Source: Bacteroidota bacterium (GTDB lineage Bacteria; Bacteroidota; Bacteroidia; B-17B0; B-17BO). From it: DNA of 44,364 bases. The translations under genes and the position numbers were made by a program. This document shows positions 8,842-17,555 of the stretch, one piece after another. Within the stretch, counting starts at the first letter, position 1, and every line of letters begins with the position of its first letter. The stretch covers positions 1 to 44,364 of the forward strand of contig JANXRU010000166.1 in NCBI GenBank assembly GCA_025356715.1, given 5' to 3'. Under the pieces are notes generated by a model. That model saw only the letters and a list, made by a program, of their open reading frames with translations, was not told the origin of the DNA and ran no database searches.

Positions 8842-9600
8842 TTAGCTTTTTTGTTTAAAGGAGTTAATGGCATTTTTTGTAAACTCAGATAATACCAGTG
8901 TCCCACTCATGCCAGCTCTTTCAAGTAATAAGGTGTCCCAATGATCTGTTCCTTGCCACATCACTTTTTTTAATAAAGCCATGGCTTCCGGATTGCTTAC
9001 AGCTAACTTATCAGCTAAAACAACTATAGCAGCATCCATTTCGGCAATGGTGGCATATAAATCGGCATATAAGCCTTTTTCTTTTGCCCATTGAGCAGTT
9101 TGCCATTCGGTAGCATTAATAGTTAATTGACAAAAAGCAGAAGTTCCTACTTTACGTTCTACTGCAGGGCCAACCACAAATGGGCCAATACCCACTGCTA
9201 ATTCGCTTAATTTGATAGACGCACTAGTTACAGCAAATGTATAATCAGCACTTGACGCGATGCCAACACCACCACCCACTGCTTTACCTTGCACACGCGC
9301 AATAATAAATTTTGGAGCTTGGCGCATGGCATTTATTACCATGGCAAAGCCTGAAAAGAATTTTTTCCCAGTTTCTAAATCATTAATAGAAATGAGTTCA
9401 TCAAAACTAGCTCCAGCACAAAAAGATTTTTCGCCTTCGCTTTTTAATAGAATTACTTTGGCTGAAGAATTTTTTCCCATGGCCGTGATTTCTTCAGCTA
9501 ATTGACGTAATAAGGCGCCAGGCATGCTATTACTTTGAGGGTGAAAAAATGTAATCGTTCCAATTCCATTTAAAACTTCTGATTTAATATATCCTTCCAT
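8842..9600 (-). CDS. Enoyl-CoA hydratase/isomerase family protein
   Basis: A 252-residue crotonase-fold protein. The oxyanion-hole segments are present: SFCAGASFDEL near residues 59-69 and GKAVGGGVGIASSADY near 105-120. The first catalytic acid of hydratases is kept as E133 (KLSELAVGIGP), but the position aligning with the second, in the GTSAFCQLTINA helix, is Q158. It may therefore be an isomerase, a decarboxylase-type or thioesterase-type member rather than a classical hydratase. The CoA substrate is not predictable. It is separated from its neighbours and lies far from the paa locus, whose paaG is a distinct crotonase. Confidence 0.85.
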   Translation of the reverse strand: MEGYIKSEVLNGIGTITFFHPQSNSMPGALLRQLAEEITAMGKNSSAKVILLKSEGEKSFCAGASFDELISINDLETGKKFFSGFAMVINAMRQAPKFIIARVQGKAVGGGVGIASSADYTFAVTSASIKLSELAVGIGPFVVGPAVERKVGTSAFCQLTINATEWQTAQWAKEKGLYADLYATIAEMDAAIVVLADKLAVSNPEAMALLKKVMWQGTDHWDTLLLERAGMSGTLVLSEFTKNAINSFKQKS

Positions 9601-9659
9601 GTATTTGTATTTTTTTCAAAAATAATCAATTTTTTAAGAAATGAGTTCGATGACTTTAA

Positions 9660-10940
9660 TTACTCTTTATTACCCATGTCTTTTAACAAGCTACGAGAAA
9701 ATAGAAAAATGACAATGGCGGCAATAACTAAGCATATCCAAAGAAACGGTTTAGTTTCAAAAAATGATACTTCTTTTGTAGTAACGATAGGTGTTGCGTT
9801 TTTTATTTCGGTTATAGCTCCAATAGCGGCTTCTGGTAGTAACTGCGGTATTTGAGACACGAAGTTTATTAAGTCGTATTCAGGGAGATTTAATTTTTCA
9901 TTACCACAAGAAATACAGTATGATTGATTTGCTTTCATGTCACAAATAATATATGAAGCTAATTGCTTGCAAGTTAGTGTTTCGATTTCTAAAATGGGAT
10001 TATCTTTGTTTTCGATTTCAATTAACAATTCTTTTTCTAAAACCTTTGGAACATCAATAAATAAAGGCTTATCAGAGCTTAATTCAAAATTAAATAAAGT
10101 TTCTCTATAATGTTCGGTTTTCTTTTTATAGGTTCTTGTTCGATTTACATAAATGGTTGCATGGCGTTTGTAAAGCCGAGGCTCTTTAATTTTGAAATCG
10201 ATGCGATCAATTTCTTGATTGTTAGTGAGAGCTAACTTAATGGTAGTTGTTTTAGTTTTAAGGTCTGATGTTATTGTTTTTGAAAACAACACATCGTTTA
10301 ATTTCCCAGCTATAACAGAGTTTTTAAAGTAGCCAGCAGAGTTTATTTTAAGTGGTTGCGAATTCCAATCTTCAACTAATAAACGGAAATAAGTATAATT
10401 AGTTAGAGGAAAATAAATGCACTTGTATTGATTGGTGTAAACATCATTATACGCCAAACTTAATTCTTGTAGCTGACTCACACTGTACCATTGCTTTCCA
10501 TCATCGCTACCTTCTATGGAGCAATACTTATACGCGTCAGAGTTTGTGATATTAAATGCTATATTGCTAATCGATTCTTTGTTAGCATTTTTAATAATCA
10601 CCTCTGTGTAAGCATAAGTGGAATGCCAGTTTAAATGAATAGTAGAATTGGCATTAAAATGTTTTTGCGACACAATTTCATAAGGTATAAAATCAGATTT
10701 TGATTTTAATAAAGGCTCACTTAATATGATATAAGGAACTTCTTTATGTGTAGAATCATAAATGCGCATATCATGCAAATTATAACTCATGTATTGCTTG
10801 TAGTTTGGGGTCAGTGCAATTTTATGCAGTCCGCTTTCTTTTATAGTAGAGATTTTAGCCTCGTGCGTAAACACTTGCGCTTTCGCAATAAACAAGCCTA
10901 TATAGGACAGCAGCACAGTGTAAATTATTTTTTTGATCAT
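9660..10940 (-). CDS. DUF3999-like exported membrane protein
   Basis: A 426-residue protein with a signal peptide (residues 1-21, ending IAKAQ), a long beta-rich exterior domain including a discoidin-like stretch (SIEGSDDGKQWYSV), and one C-terminal membrane segment (FLWICLVIAAIVIFLFSRSL) followed by a short basic tail. The layout and its position immediately downstream of a DUF2339 gene match the DUF3999 proteins that partner DUF2339 in other bacteria. The two are probably translated from one mRNA (gap about 50 bp). Function of the pair is unknown; an envelope assembly or polysaccharide role is only a guess. Confidence 0.65.
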   Translation of the reverse strand: MIKKIIYTVLLSYIGLFIAKAQVFTHEAKISTIKESGLHKIALTPNYKQYMSYNLHDMRIYDSTHKEVPYIILSEPLLKSKSDFIPYEIVSQKHFNANSTIHLNWHSTYAYTEVIIKNANKESISNIAFNITNSDAYKYCSIEGSDDGKQWYSVSQLQELSLAYNDVYTNQYKCIYFPLTNYTYFRLLVEDWNSQPLKINSAGYFKNSVIAGKLNDVLFSKTITSDLKTKTTTIKLALTNNQEIDRIDFKIKEPRLYKRHATIYVNRTRTYKKKTEHYRETLFNFELSSDKPLFIDVPKVLEKELLIEIENKDNPILEIETLTCKQLASYIICDMKANQSYCISCGNEKLNLPEYDLINFVSQIPQLLPEAAIGAITEIKNATPIVTTKEVSFFETKPFLWICLVIAAIVIFLFSRSLLKDMGNKE

Positions 10941-10990
10941 GTTTTTTTAGAATAATAATTGTATTAAGAAAATAGGTTTAGTTTAAACGC

Positions 10991-13534
10991 TTATACTTCT
11001 GGTTTTTCAGTAGTTTGCTTTTCAATATCAGTTGCTTTTATCTCAGTATCAATAAGTAACGCTTTTATTTTTTGATACATAAAAGAAATGATTAATAAAA
11101 CTACACCTAAAATAATGAACGCTATTATTTTTCCTGCTTCTGACGCGTCTTTTATGTCATATGTAAATAATTTAACTAAAGTGATGCCTAATAAAATTAA
11201 TGCAATTAATCGTAAGTTTTTGTTTTGTTTTTTCATTCCAAATAATAAAAAAGCAAATGCTAGTACGCCCCATAAAATAGGAAATCCTATTTTAATAACA
11301 TGAATTTGTGTATTGTCGCATTCACTTAATTTAGTGTCAAATAAACTAAAATCGTTAGAGTTTAATGAGCTAATTGTAAACTGATAAACGTGTAATAATA
11401 CTTCTAAACTTGCCACATAAATAATTGATATTGCCGCTAACGCGCTATTGATGGCCGAATTAAAGAGAATGGGGCTATTTGGCCGCTTAATAGTTTTATA
11501 CATGTTATAAGCCATAAAAACAACGCAACCAATAGAGATGTAATGAAAAATAAATCCAATATAACTTCGCGGAGAATAAAGAACCGCGTTTTTAAAATCT
11601 GGAAGAGGTAGCGCTGCAAAAATGAGCACAAATAAAACTACATTAATAAAATTAAAAATATAATTAGTGATAAGAATACTCTTCGTTTCAGATTTAGAAA
11701 CTATCATATTAATAATGGAGAAGAAAATGAGGTGATAGCCACCAACGATAATAGCAATAGTGACTCCGAAAGAAATACGTTGATTTAATTGATAAATAAT
11801 TTCGAATAACCCAGTAAAGTATAAAAGAATAACAAATCCAATTTTTAATACTTTGCTATAGTTTTGAGGATGAAAGGAAATGCCTAAGTATTTTACAGTT
11901 TCTGTTTCTTTACGTAATAACAAAACAATGCTCAATAACGAAAATGCCGACACAATACCCGTAATAAAAGCACGGTTTAGCATTATATTAACAGGCATTT
12001 CAGAATATGCAAGATAAACGTGCGTCCAGTCTGCCATTAAGCTTATACCCATTAAAACGGTAATGATAAAAGATACTAAGCGGTATAATACGATACCTGA
12101 TTTTTGTGCTAACCAAATTAATAGCACCGATTCCAATGCCCAAAATAATGTGATGTAATTTCCGTGTAATTGTATGGGTGCAGATAATGTTACAAATGTT
12201 AGTGTTAAACCAATCATTAGGTACACTAATTTAATATCTGCTTTTAATTTTTTGTATAATAGCCATGCGCAAATAAAATTAAATCCTGCTAAAAGCACAC
12301 TAAATAAGCCTTGAAACTCAGGATGGTAATTGTTTAATATTTGCATGCCAAATCCAAAAAACAAAAAGGTATTACTAATGAGTAATGATAAATCGATGGC
12401 CTTAAATGGTTTTTTCTCTTTGATGTTGTTAATAATGTTCATTACAATAAATACAATATAAAAAATAGCAGCAAAAATAAATGCTCCTTTGTAAGGTGGA
12501 TTAATTGAACTCATCACTTTGGATTCGAGCCAAATAGAGAATAATAGCCATGTAAAACAGTATGCCATTATATTTATAACATTCCATTTTCGTAAGTAAG
12601 CTAACACAAGCATACCGCAATCTAAAATTAAAATATAAGTGAATAATACTTGGTAATTGCCTTCTCCAGTGCTTAACATGAAAGGAGTGGCAAACCCACC
12701 AATGAGTGATAACGCCGCCAGTTCTTGCCTATTATATAATATAGAAATAAAAACCGAAAAACTAGTGATTAATAACATAATGATAAAGGCAGCGGTTTGT
12801 CCAAATATATGATATTGATGAAAGGCTATTCCTATTGTAAAATAAAAAATCGCGATACCTCCTGCTACTAATACAGAACTAAACGCTTGGAATTTTTTAT
12901 GTAAACGATGGGCAAAACCTAAAACAATAAGTCCACACAGCACGCCTATAGCTACTCTGCCAATAGGCTTTATCCAATTCTGGTCAATAGCAAATTTCAC
13001 AAAGAAAGCAATACCTATTACTAAAATAGCTACACCTATTTTACTTACAATGTTTTCGCCAATAAATTTCTCTAAATCTGGATTGTTTTTTCTGAAGTTA
13101 TCGTACCAGCTTGGTTGTGGAATAGTTTTAGTAATTGGTTTTTGAACAGGTTGCTGTGGCTGATTGCTATTAGAATTATTTTTGGCACTAATATCATTCG
13201 TTATATTTATTTCAGATTTAATTTCTGTGTTGTTAATAACAGCCTTCTCTTCAACAATTTCTTTAATAATTGAGTTTTGTATATCTGGTATTGGAATTAC
13301 AACTTCTGAAGTAATTGTAGGTTTTGATGTTATAGGCTCAATGGCTTCTTTTATAGGTTCAAATTTTGATTCTGTTTTTTGAATAACAGAGTGTTGAGTT
13401 TGATTAAATTGAATGGTATTGAGGTATTTCTCAATATTTTGTAGTTTCTGTTCTAAACGAGCCATTTTACTATTTTTAGCCGAATTAAAAATTACCACCA
13501 AAAGAATAAGTACTAATAATAAAAATATTTCCAT
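10991..13534 (-). CDS. DUF2339 polytopic membrane protein
   Basis: An 847-residue inner-membrane protein. It begins with a membrane anchor (MEIFLLLVLILLVVIF), a short coiled coil (about 20-45) and a Gln/Pro-rich linker to about residue 140. Then comes the DUF2339 signature (LEKFIGENIVSKIGVAILVI near 155-174) and about twenty further hydrophobic segments to the C terminus. This is the usual size and layout of the family, sometimes annotated as predicted membrane protein. It is upstream of, and probably co-transcribed with, the DUF3999-like gene. Neither substrate nor activity is known. Confidence 0.85.
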   Translation of the reverse strand: MEIFLLLVLILLVVIFNSAKNSKMARLEQKLQNIEKYLNTIQFNQTQHSVIQKTESKFEPIKEAIEPITSKPTITSEVVIPIPDIQNSIIKEIVEEKAVINNTEIKSEINITNDISAKNNSNSNQPQQPVQKPITKTIPQPSWYDNFRKNNPDLEKFIGENIVSKIGVAILVIGIAFFVKFAIDQNWIKPIGRVAIGVLCGLIVLGFAHRLHKKFQAFSSVLVAGGIAIFYFTIGIAFHQYHIFGQTAAFIIMLLITSFSVFISILYNRQELAALSLIGGFATPFMLSTGEGNYQVLFTYILILDCGMLVLAYLRKWNVINIMAYCFTWLLFSIWLESKVMSSINPPYKGAFIFAAIFYIVFIVMNIINNIKEKKPFKAIDLSLLISNTFLFFGFGMQILNNYHPEFQGLFSVLLAGFNFICAWLLYKKLKADIKLVYLMIGLTLTFVTLSAPIQLHGNYITLFWALESVLLIWLAQKSGIVLYRLVSFIITVLMGISLMADWTHVYLAYSEMPVNIMLNRAFITGIVSAFSLLSIVLLLRKETETVKYLGISFHPQNYSKVLKIGFVILLYFTGLFEIIYQLNQRISFGVTIAIIVGGYHLIFFSIINMIVSKSETKSILITNYIFNFINVVLFVLIFAALPLPDFKNAVLYSPRSYIGFIFHYISIGCVVFMAYNMYKTIKRPNSPILFNSAINSALAAISIIYVASLEVLLHVYQFTISSLNSNDFSLFDTKLSECDNTQIHVIKIGFPILWGVLAFAFLLFGMKKQNKNLRLIALILLGITLVKLFTYDIKDASEAGKIIAFIILGVVLLIISFMYQKIKALLIDTEIKATDIEKQTTEKPEV

Positions 13535-13601
13535 ATGTTAAATAATTATTGTTATTTAAATGTACGATTTAAATGGATTAAATAAAATGTAAATTTATAA
13601 C

Positions 13602-14012
13602 ATGAACACACCTATCCTTTGGATTGAAATCCCTGTAGCCGATATACATAGAGCTATTAAGTTTTATGAAAGTGCATTAAACACAGAATTAGAACTTACA
13701 ACGTTATTTGAAACACAAATGGCATTGTTTAAAAAAGAAGTGTTTGGCATGAAAGGATCCTTGATTCAAATAGAAAACTATAGTGGCAGTAATGGAATTA
13801 AGCCCATAGTATTTGTTGATATTATGCTTGATGCTATTGAAAAAGTGACTGCTTTTGGAGGTAAGGTTATTAAAGAGCCAACCTTATTACGCCAAAAGAA
13901 TAAAAATGGTGATGTTATTATTGGTACTAATTTAATAGACGGACAAGTTGGGTATTATGCCGAAATACAGGATAGTGAAGGCAACCACTTGTATTTATAC
14001 AGTCATAGTTAA
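13602..14012 (+). CDS. VOC (glyoxalase/bleomycin resistance) family protein
   Basis: A 136-residue soluble protein of the vicinal oxygen chelate fold. It starts with the WIEIPVADIHRAIKFYESAL motif (residues 7-26) and ends with the signature GYYAEIQDSEGNHLYLYS, whose Glu is a typical metal-ligand position. Family members are small metal-dependent lyases, dioxygenases or binding proteins; the substrate cannot be told from sequence. The gene stands alone, divergent from the DUF2339 gene and convergent with rnpA. Confidence 0.85.
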   Translation: MNTPILWIEIPVADIHRAIKFYESALNTELELTTLFETQMALFKKEVFGMKGSLIQIENYSGSNGIKPIVFVDIMLDAIEKVTAFGGKVIKEPTLLRQKNKNGDVIIGTNLIDGQVGYYAEIQDSEGNHLYLYSHS

Positions 14013-14025
14013 TGCTTCACATAAT

Positions 14026-14409
14026 TTATTTAGTTAATGTAAAATCTATGGAGCCAAGGGAATTCATCAAACTCAATATTGCTTTCTCTATATCCTGATA
14101 ATTTAATTCTTCAGGTGTTAAGCAAATAAACATGATGTCTAGCTTTTGTGTTTTTACTGAATCATACAGCGTTTGTTTATGTAATCGATATACCTCGCGC
14201 ATACGACGTTTAATTATGTTTCGCTTGTTTGCTCGTTTGTGTTTTTTCTTAGGAACTACAAACATAGCTCTAATAGGGAAGGGGCTTTCGAATTCAGAAA
14301 GCTTGTACATTAATTTAAATGGAAATTGTGTTTTGCCTTTACCGTTAGCAAATAAATCATCGATAGCCTTTTTGCTACATAATCGTTCTATTTTAGTAAA
14401 AGCAAACAC
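14026..14409 (-). CDS. rnpA: Ribonuclease P protein component
   Basis: A 127-residue basic protein, normal length for RnpA, the protein subunit that helps RNase P RNA bind pre-tRNA and cut its 5' leader. The defining RNR motif is clear at residues 59-76 (RANKRNIIKRRMREVYRL), preceded by the beta strand RAMFVVPKKKHK. It is the last gene of the DUF4271-hemD-rnpA run, an arrangement seen in Bacteroidota, and starts 10 bp after the hemD stop. The usual rpmH-rnpA linkage of other phyla is absent here. Confidence 0.95.
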   Translation of the reverse strand: MFAFTKIERLCSKKAIDDLFANGKGKTQFPFKLMYKLSEFESPFPIRAMFVVPKKKHKRANKRNIIKRRMREVYRLHKQTLYDSVKTQKLDIMFICLTPEELNYQDIEKAILSLMNSLGSIDFTLTK

Positions 14410-14419
14410 AAGCGATGGT

Positions 14420-15649
14420 TTATCGCTTGTTAGATTCTTTCATGTACTCATCTAAAGCCGCAGACATACTTGGATTTTTAGGATTAGGAGCATAAATATC
14501 TAAACGATAGCCGTGATTTTTTAAGGCGTTTGCAGTAGATGCACCAAAACATGCAATTCGCGTATTGCCTTGCTTAAAATTCGGGAAATTATGTTTTAAA
14601 GAAGAAATTCCTGCTGGAGTAAAAAAAGCTAAAACATCATAATCGTTTAAGTTTTTGATATCAGATAAATCAGCACTTACCGTGCGATACATAACTGCTT
14701 TTGTGTATTTAATATTAATGATATCTAAAAATTCGCAAATTTTTTCTTTATGAACGTCAGCAGCTGGTAATAAAAATCTTTCCTCACGATTTTTTCTAAT
14801 AACATCAACTAAATCTTGAATGGTTTGATGTCCAAAGAAAATTTTGCGTTTACGGTATTGAATATATTTTTGAAGGTAATATGCCGTTGCTTCATTAATA
14901 CAAAAATATTTCATTGATTCTGGAACGGTTACCCTCATTTCGTTGCACATTCTAAAGTAATGGTCAACAGCCATTCTGCTGGTTAAAATAACCGCTTTAT
15001 GTTCAAGAATATCGATGCGTTGAGCCCTGAAATCTTTTACAGGCAACCCTTCAATTTTGATAAATTGACGAAAGGTTTCAATGAGGTTATATTTATTAGC
15101 TAAATCGTAGTATGGATTTTTCTCATTCTCTGGTTTTGGTTGAGAAATTAAAATTGTTTTAATCTTATGTTTAGGAAAAGTAGAAACTGCAATTATTGGT
15201 AATGGAGCAGTTACAACTATTTGCTTTTTAGTTTTAACGCCAATTTTAACTAATTTTTCGGTACTATTTACTACAGTAGATTTTGGAGTTTTGATTTTAG
15301 TTTTTACAACAGCTGCTTTTTTAATTACTGGTGTAGGCTTTTTTACTGTGCTTTTTTTAGCAACGGACTTAGAAGATGTTTTTGATTTTACACTTTCTTT
15401 TTTTGGAGCAACTTTTTTTGACTTAACAACTTTTGTTTTAACAAGGACTGCTTTACTTGCTTTTTTTGGAGCAACTTTTTTAGCAACTTTTTTAACAGGA
15501 GCTATTTTCTTTGCTTTAGAAGCGTTTATTTTTACCACAGGTTTTTTTGGAGCTTCTTTTTTAACTACCTTTTTTATCGAAGTTTTTTTAACTACCGACT
15601 TAATTTTAACTAATGGTTTTTTAGTTGCTTTTTTTTTCTTTACAGCCAT
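14420..15649 (-). CDS. hemD: Uroporphyrinogen-III synthase with histone-like tail
   Basis: A 409-residue protein. The C-terminal part (about 164-409) is a HemD-family domain that closes the tetrapyrrole ring with D-ring inversion: TILISQPKPENEKNPYYDL, VILTSRMAVDHYFRM, LAFFTPAGISSLKHNF and RIACFGASTANALKNHGY are in family order. Residues 1 to about 142 are an extra Lys/Ala/Val/Pro-rich low-complexity tail with many VAKKVAPKK-type repeats, like histone H1. The open frame continues upstream to 15724, but MAVKKKK at 15649 is the natural start because the upstream part overlaps the end of the DUF4271 gene. The tail is far from usual for HemD (about 250 residues). It may bind nucleic acid or acidic surfaces. 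Confidence 0.85.
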   Translation of the reverse strand: MAVKKKKATKKPLVKIKSVVKKTSIKKVVKKEAPKKPVVKINASKAKKIAPVKKVAKKVAPKKASKAVLVKTKVVKSKKVAPKKESVKSKTSSKSVAKKSTVKKPTPVIKKAAVVKTKIKTPKSTVVNSTEKLVKIGVKTKKQIVVTAPLPIIAVSTFPKHKIKTILISQPKPENEKNPYYDLANKYNLIETFRQFIKIEGLPVKDFRAQRIDILEHKAVILTSRMAVDHYFRMCNEMRVTVPESMKYFCINEATAYYLQKYIQYRKRKIFFGHQTIQDLVDVIRKNREERFLLPAADVHKEKICEFLDIINIKYTKAVMYRTVSADLSDIKNLNDYDVLAFFTPAGISSLKHNFPNFKQGNTRIACFGASTANALKNHGYRLDIYAPNPKNPSMSAALDEYMKESNKR

Positions 15650-15663
15650 ATATAAAGTATTGC

Positions 15664-16455
15664 TTAAAAATGAGTTAATAAAAATTTTATCAAAATTAAA
15701 AGAGGTAAAATTTCTAAAGCACAAAGGTACAAAATTATATACAAAACTCCTACGTTTTGCTCTAATACAGATAGAGTAAGACCTCTAAACAATTGTAGAA
15801 GATAAATACATAGGCAAATTGTTACAGTGGGGTATAAAAACCATTCTGGCGGGAATTTACTAAACTGAATAAATACTACAAATGGGAAGGAAATGGCACC
15901 TATAATTTGACAAAAAACAAAAAAATTAAATGTATATTCTTTGCCAATTTCTGAAGTTGAAGTGAAGTGAGAAATGCCAGCCGTAATTAAAATTTTAATA
16001 AAACAAACAAAAATAGTTATAAAAACAAAAAACAAATATTGATATATTTTGCTGTTTCCCTGAAGGATTAGTCCTTTATTGTCATTAATCAAAAACAGTA
16101 AAAATGAAAAAATTAAAACAAAATTAAAAGTTAAAAATAATGAAACACGTTTATATAACTTATAGTCTTCTCTTATTAATTGTTTAGAAGCCTGTAGGCT
16201 AAATCCTGAAATGAATATTTTAATAATTTTTTTCGGATCAACAATTTTTATATAAACGTAAAAACTAAAAACTAAAAACAATAAAACGCTTGGCCAATAT
16301 AAAGCGAATGCGTTAGCTAGGATTGGATCATGATGTATAGGTTTTAACGAATGATTTGAAAACAATGAAGCAACAGAAATTTTATTAGTGTCTGTTTGAG
16401 CTACTAAGTGATTATTTAGAAGAAACACTAAAAATACTAAAAACGGCTTAATCAT
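15664..16455 (-). CDS. DUF4271 membrane protein
   Basis: A 263-residue protein. The frame is open to 16491, but the start at 16455 gives a normal signal or anchor segment (MIKPFLVFLVFLLNNHLVAQ). It has about six further hydrophobic segments, including YWPSVLLFLVFSFYVYI and a C-terminal VLYIILYLCALEILPLLILI. Size, topology and position directly upstream of hemD and rnpA match the DUF4271 family of Bacteroidota. The gap to hemD is 14 bp, so co-transcription is likely. Function is unknown. Confidence 0.8.
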   Translation of the reverse strand: MIKPFLVFLVFLLNNHLVAQTDTNKISVASLFSNHSLKPIHHDPILANAFALYWPSVLLFLVFSFYVYIKIVDPKKIIKIFISGFSLQASKQLIREDYKLYKRVSLFLTFNFVLIFSFLLFLINDNKGLILQGNSKIYQYLFFVFITIFVCFIKILITAGISHFTSTSEIGKEYTFNFFVFCQIIGAISFPFVVFIQFSKFPPEWFLYPTVTICLCIYLLQLFRGLTLSVLEQNVGVLYIILYLCALEILPLLILIKFLLTHF

Positions 16456-16506
16456 ATAAATTAGATTCCCAAAGATAACCAAAAATACCAAGAACTAAAT
16501 GACTAA

Positions 16507-17544
16507 CTATTTTGTTTTTAAATATTTTGTTATCAGTTGTGGCAAAGCATAATTTTTAATATCGCTTCGTTTTATTTTAAATAGACTTTTGTGTTTTATG
16601 GGTTTGTTAATTGTAAGTTCATAAAATACGGTATGTAAATGTTGGTGCGATAGAATGTGTTTTTTTACAGAAGTGATTGAATTTACCGAAAACTGAGAAA
16701 GTATTGTTTTAAGTTTAGAATCATTTAAAATTACTTGTTCTGATGTTTCACTGATTGTTTCTATAAGTAAAAATTCATACAGATTTTGCCAAATATCTTT
16801 TTCAACGCGTTTAGAAATATAGACATCTTCGTTAAAATTAATAATGAAGTAATTAAAATACCGATGTTTGATTTTAATGGTTTTGTTTTTAACAGGTAAT
16901 ACGCTAATAGTATCGTTTTTAAAAGCCGTACAGTGTTCTTGCACAAAGCATTCAGTACATTTAGGGTTTTGTGGCTTGCACCATAAGGCTCCAAACTCCA
17001 TGATAGCACTATTGTGTAGGGCAGGTTGTTTTTTGTTTAATAATTCATCTGCTATTAATTGAAATTCTTTTTTTCCTTGAGTTGAATTAATAGGTGTGTG
17101 TATGTCAAATAAACGGGACAATACACGATATACATTTCCATCAACAACCGCATGAGGTAAATTATAAGCGAAAGAAGCAATTGCTGCGGTTGTATAGTCA
17201 CCCACCCCTTTTAATTCTTTGATGGTTTCGTAAGTAGTTGGGAATATACCGTGGTAGGTTGCCTGTATGTGTTTTGCGGTGGCGTGTAAATTCCTTGCTC
17301 TTGAATAATATCCTAGCCCTTGCCAAAGCCTCATTACCTGGTCTTCAGGCGCATTAGCTAAATCATTTACTGTAGGGAATGTTTCAGTAAATTTGATGTA
17401 ATAATTTAATCCTTGAATGACTTGTGTTTGTTGTAAAATAATTTCTGATAACCATATTTTATAAGGATTGGTAATGTTACGCCATGGCAAATCGCGTTTA
17501 TTTTTTTTATACCAAACGGCTAGTTTATTGGAAATAGGGTGCAT
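16507..17544 (-). CDS. mutY: A/G-specific adenine glycosylase
   Basis: A 345-residue DNA-repair enzyme that removes adenine mispaired with 8-oxoguanine. The HhH-GPD domain has catalytic E34 (WLSEIILQQTQV) and D135 (AVVDGNVYR), with the hairpin LKGVGDYTTAA between them. The 4Fe-4S cluster ligands fit C-x6-C-x2-C-x5-C at C189, C196, C199 and C205. The C-terminal region (about 225-345) is the NUDIX-like 8-oxoG recognition domain, containing HILSHQHLHTVFYEL. All key residues are present. It begins 11 bp after the acyl-CoA synthetase stop and probably shares its transcript. Confidence 0.96.
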   Translation of the reverse strand: MHPISNKLAVWYKKNKRDLPWRNITNPYKIWLSEIILQQTQVIQGLNYYIKFTETFPTVNDLANAPEDQVMRLWQGLGYYSRARNLHATAKHIQATYHGIFPTTYETIKELKGVGDYTTAAIASFAYNLPHAVVDGNVYRVLSRLFDIHTPINSTQGKKEFQLIADELLNKKQPALHNSAIMEFGALWCKPQNPKCTECFVQEHCTAFKNDTISVLPVKNKTIKIKHRYFNYFIINFNEDVYISKRVEKDIWQNLYEFLLIETISETSEQVILNDSKLKTILSQFSVNSITSVKKHILSHQHLHTVFYELTINKPIKHKSLFKIKRSDIKNYALPQLITKYLKTK

Positions 17545-17555
17545 ACTGGAAATAA

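Noticed and set aside
15291..15779. Hydrophobic plus-strand frame opposite hemD
   Set aside because: It is the complement of the AAA/GCT-rich lysine tail, which reads as Phe/Leu-rich sequence on the other strand. Shadow frame.
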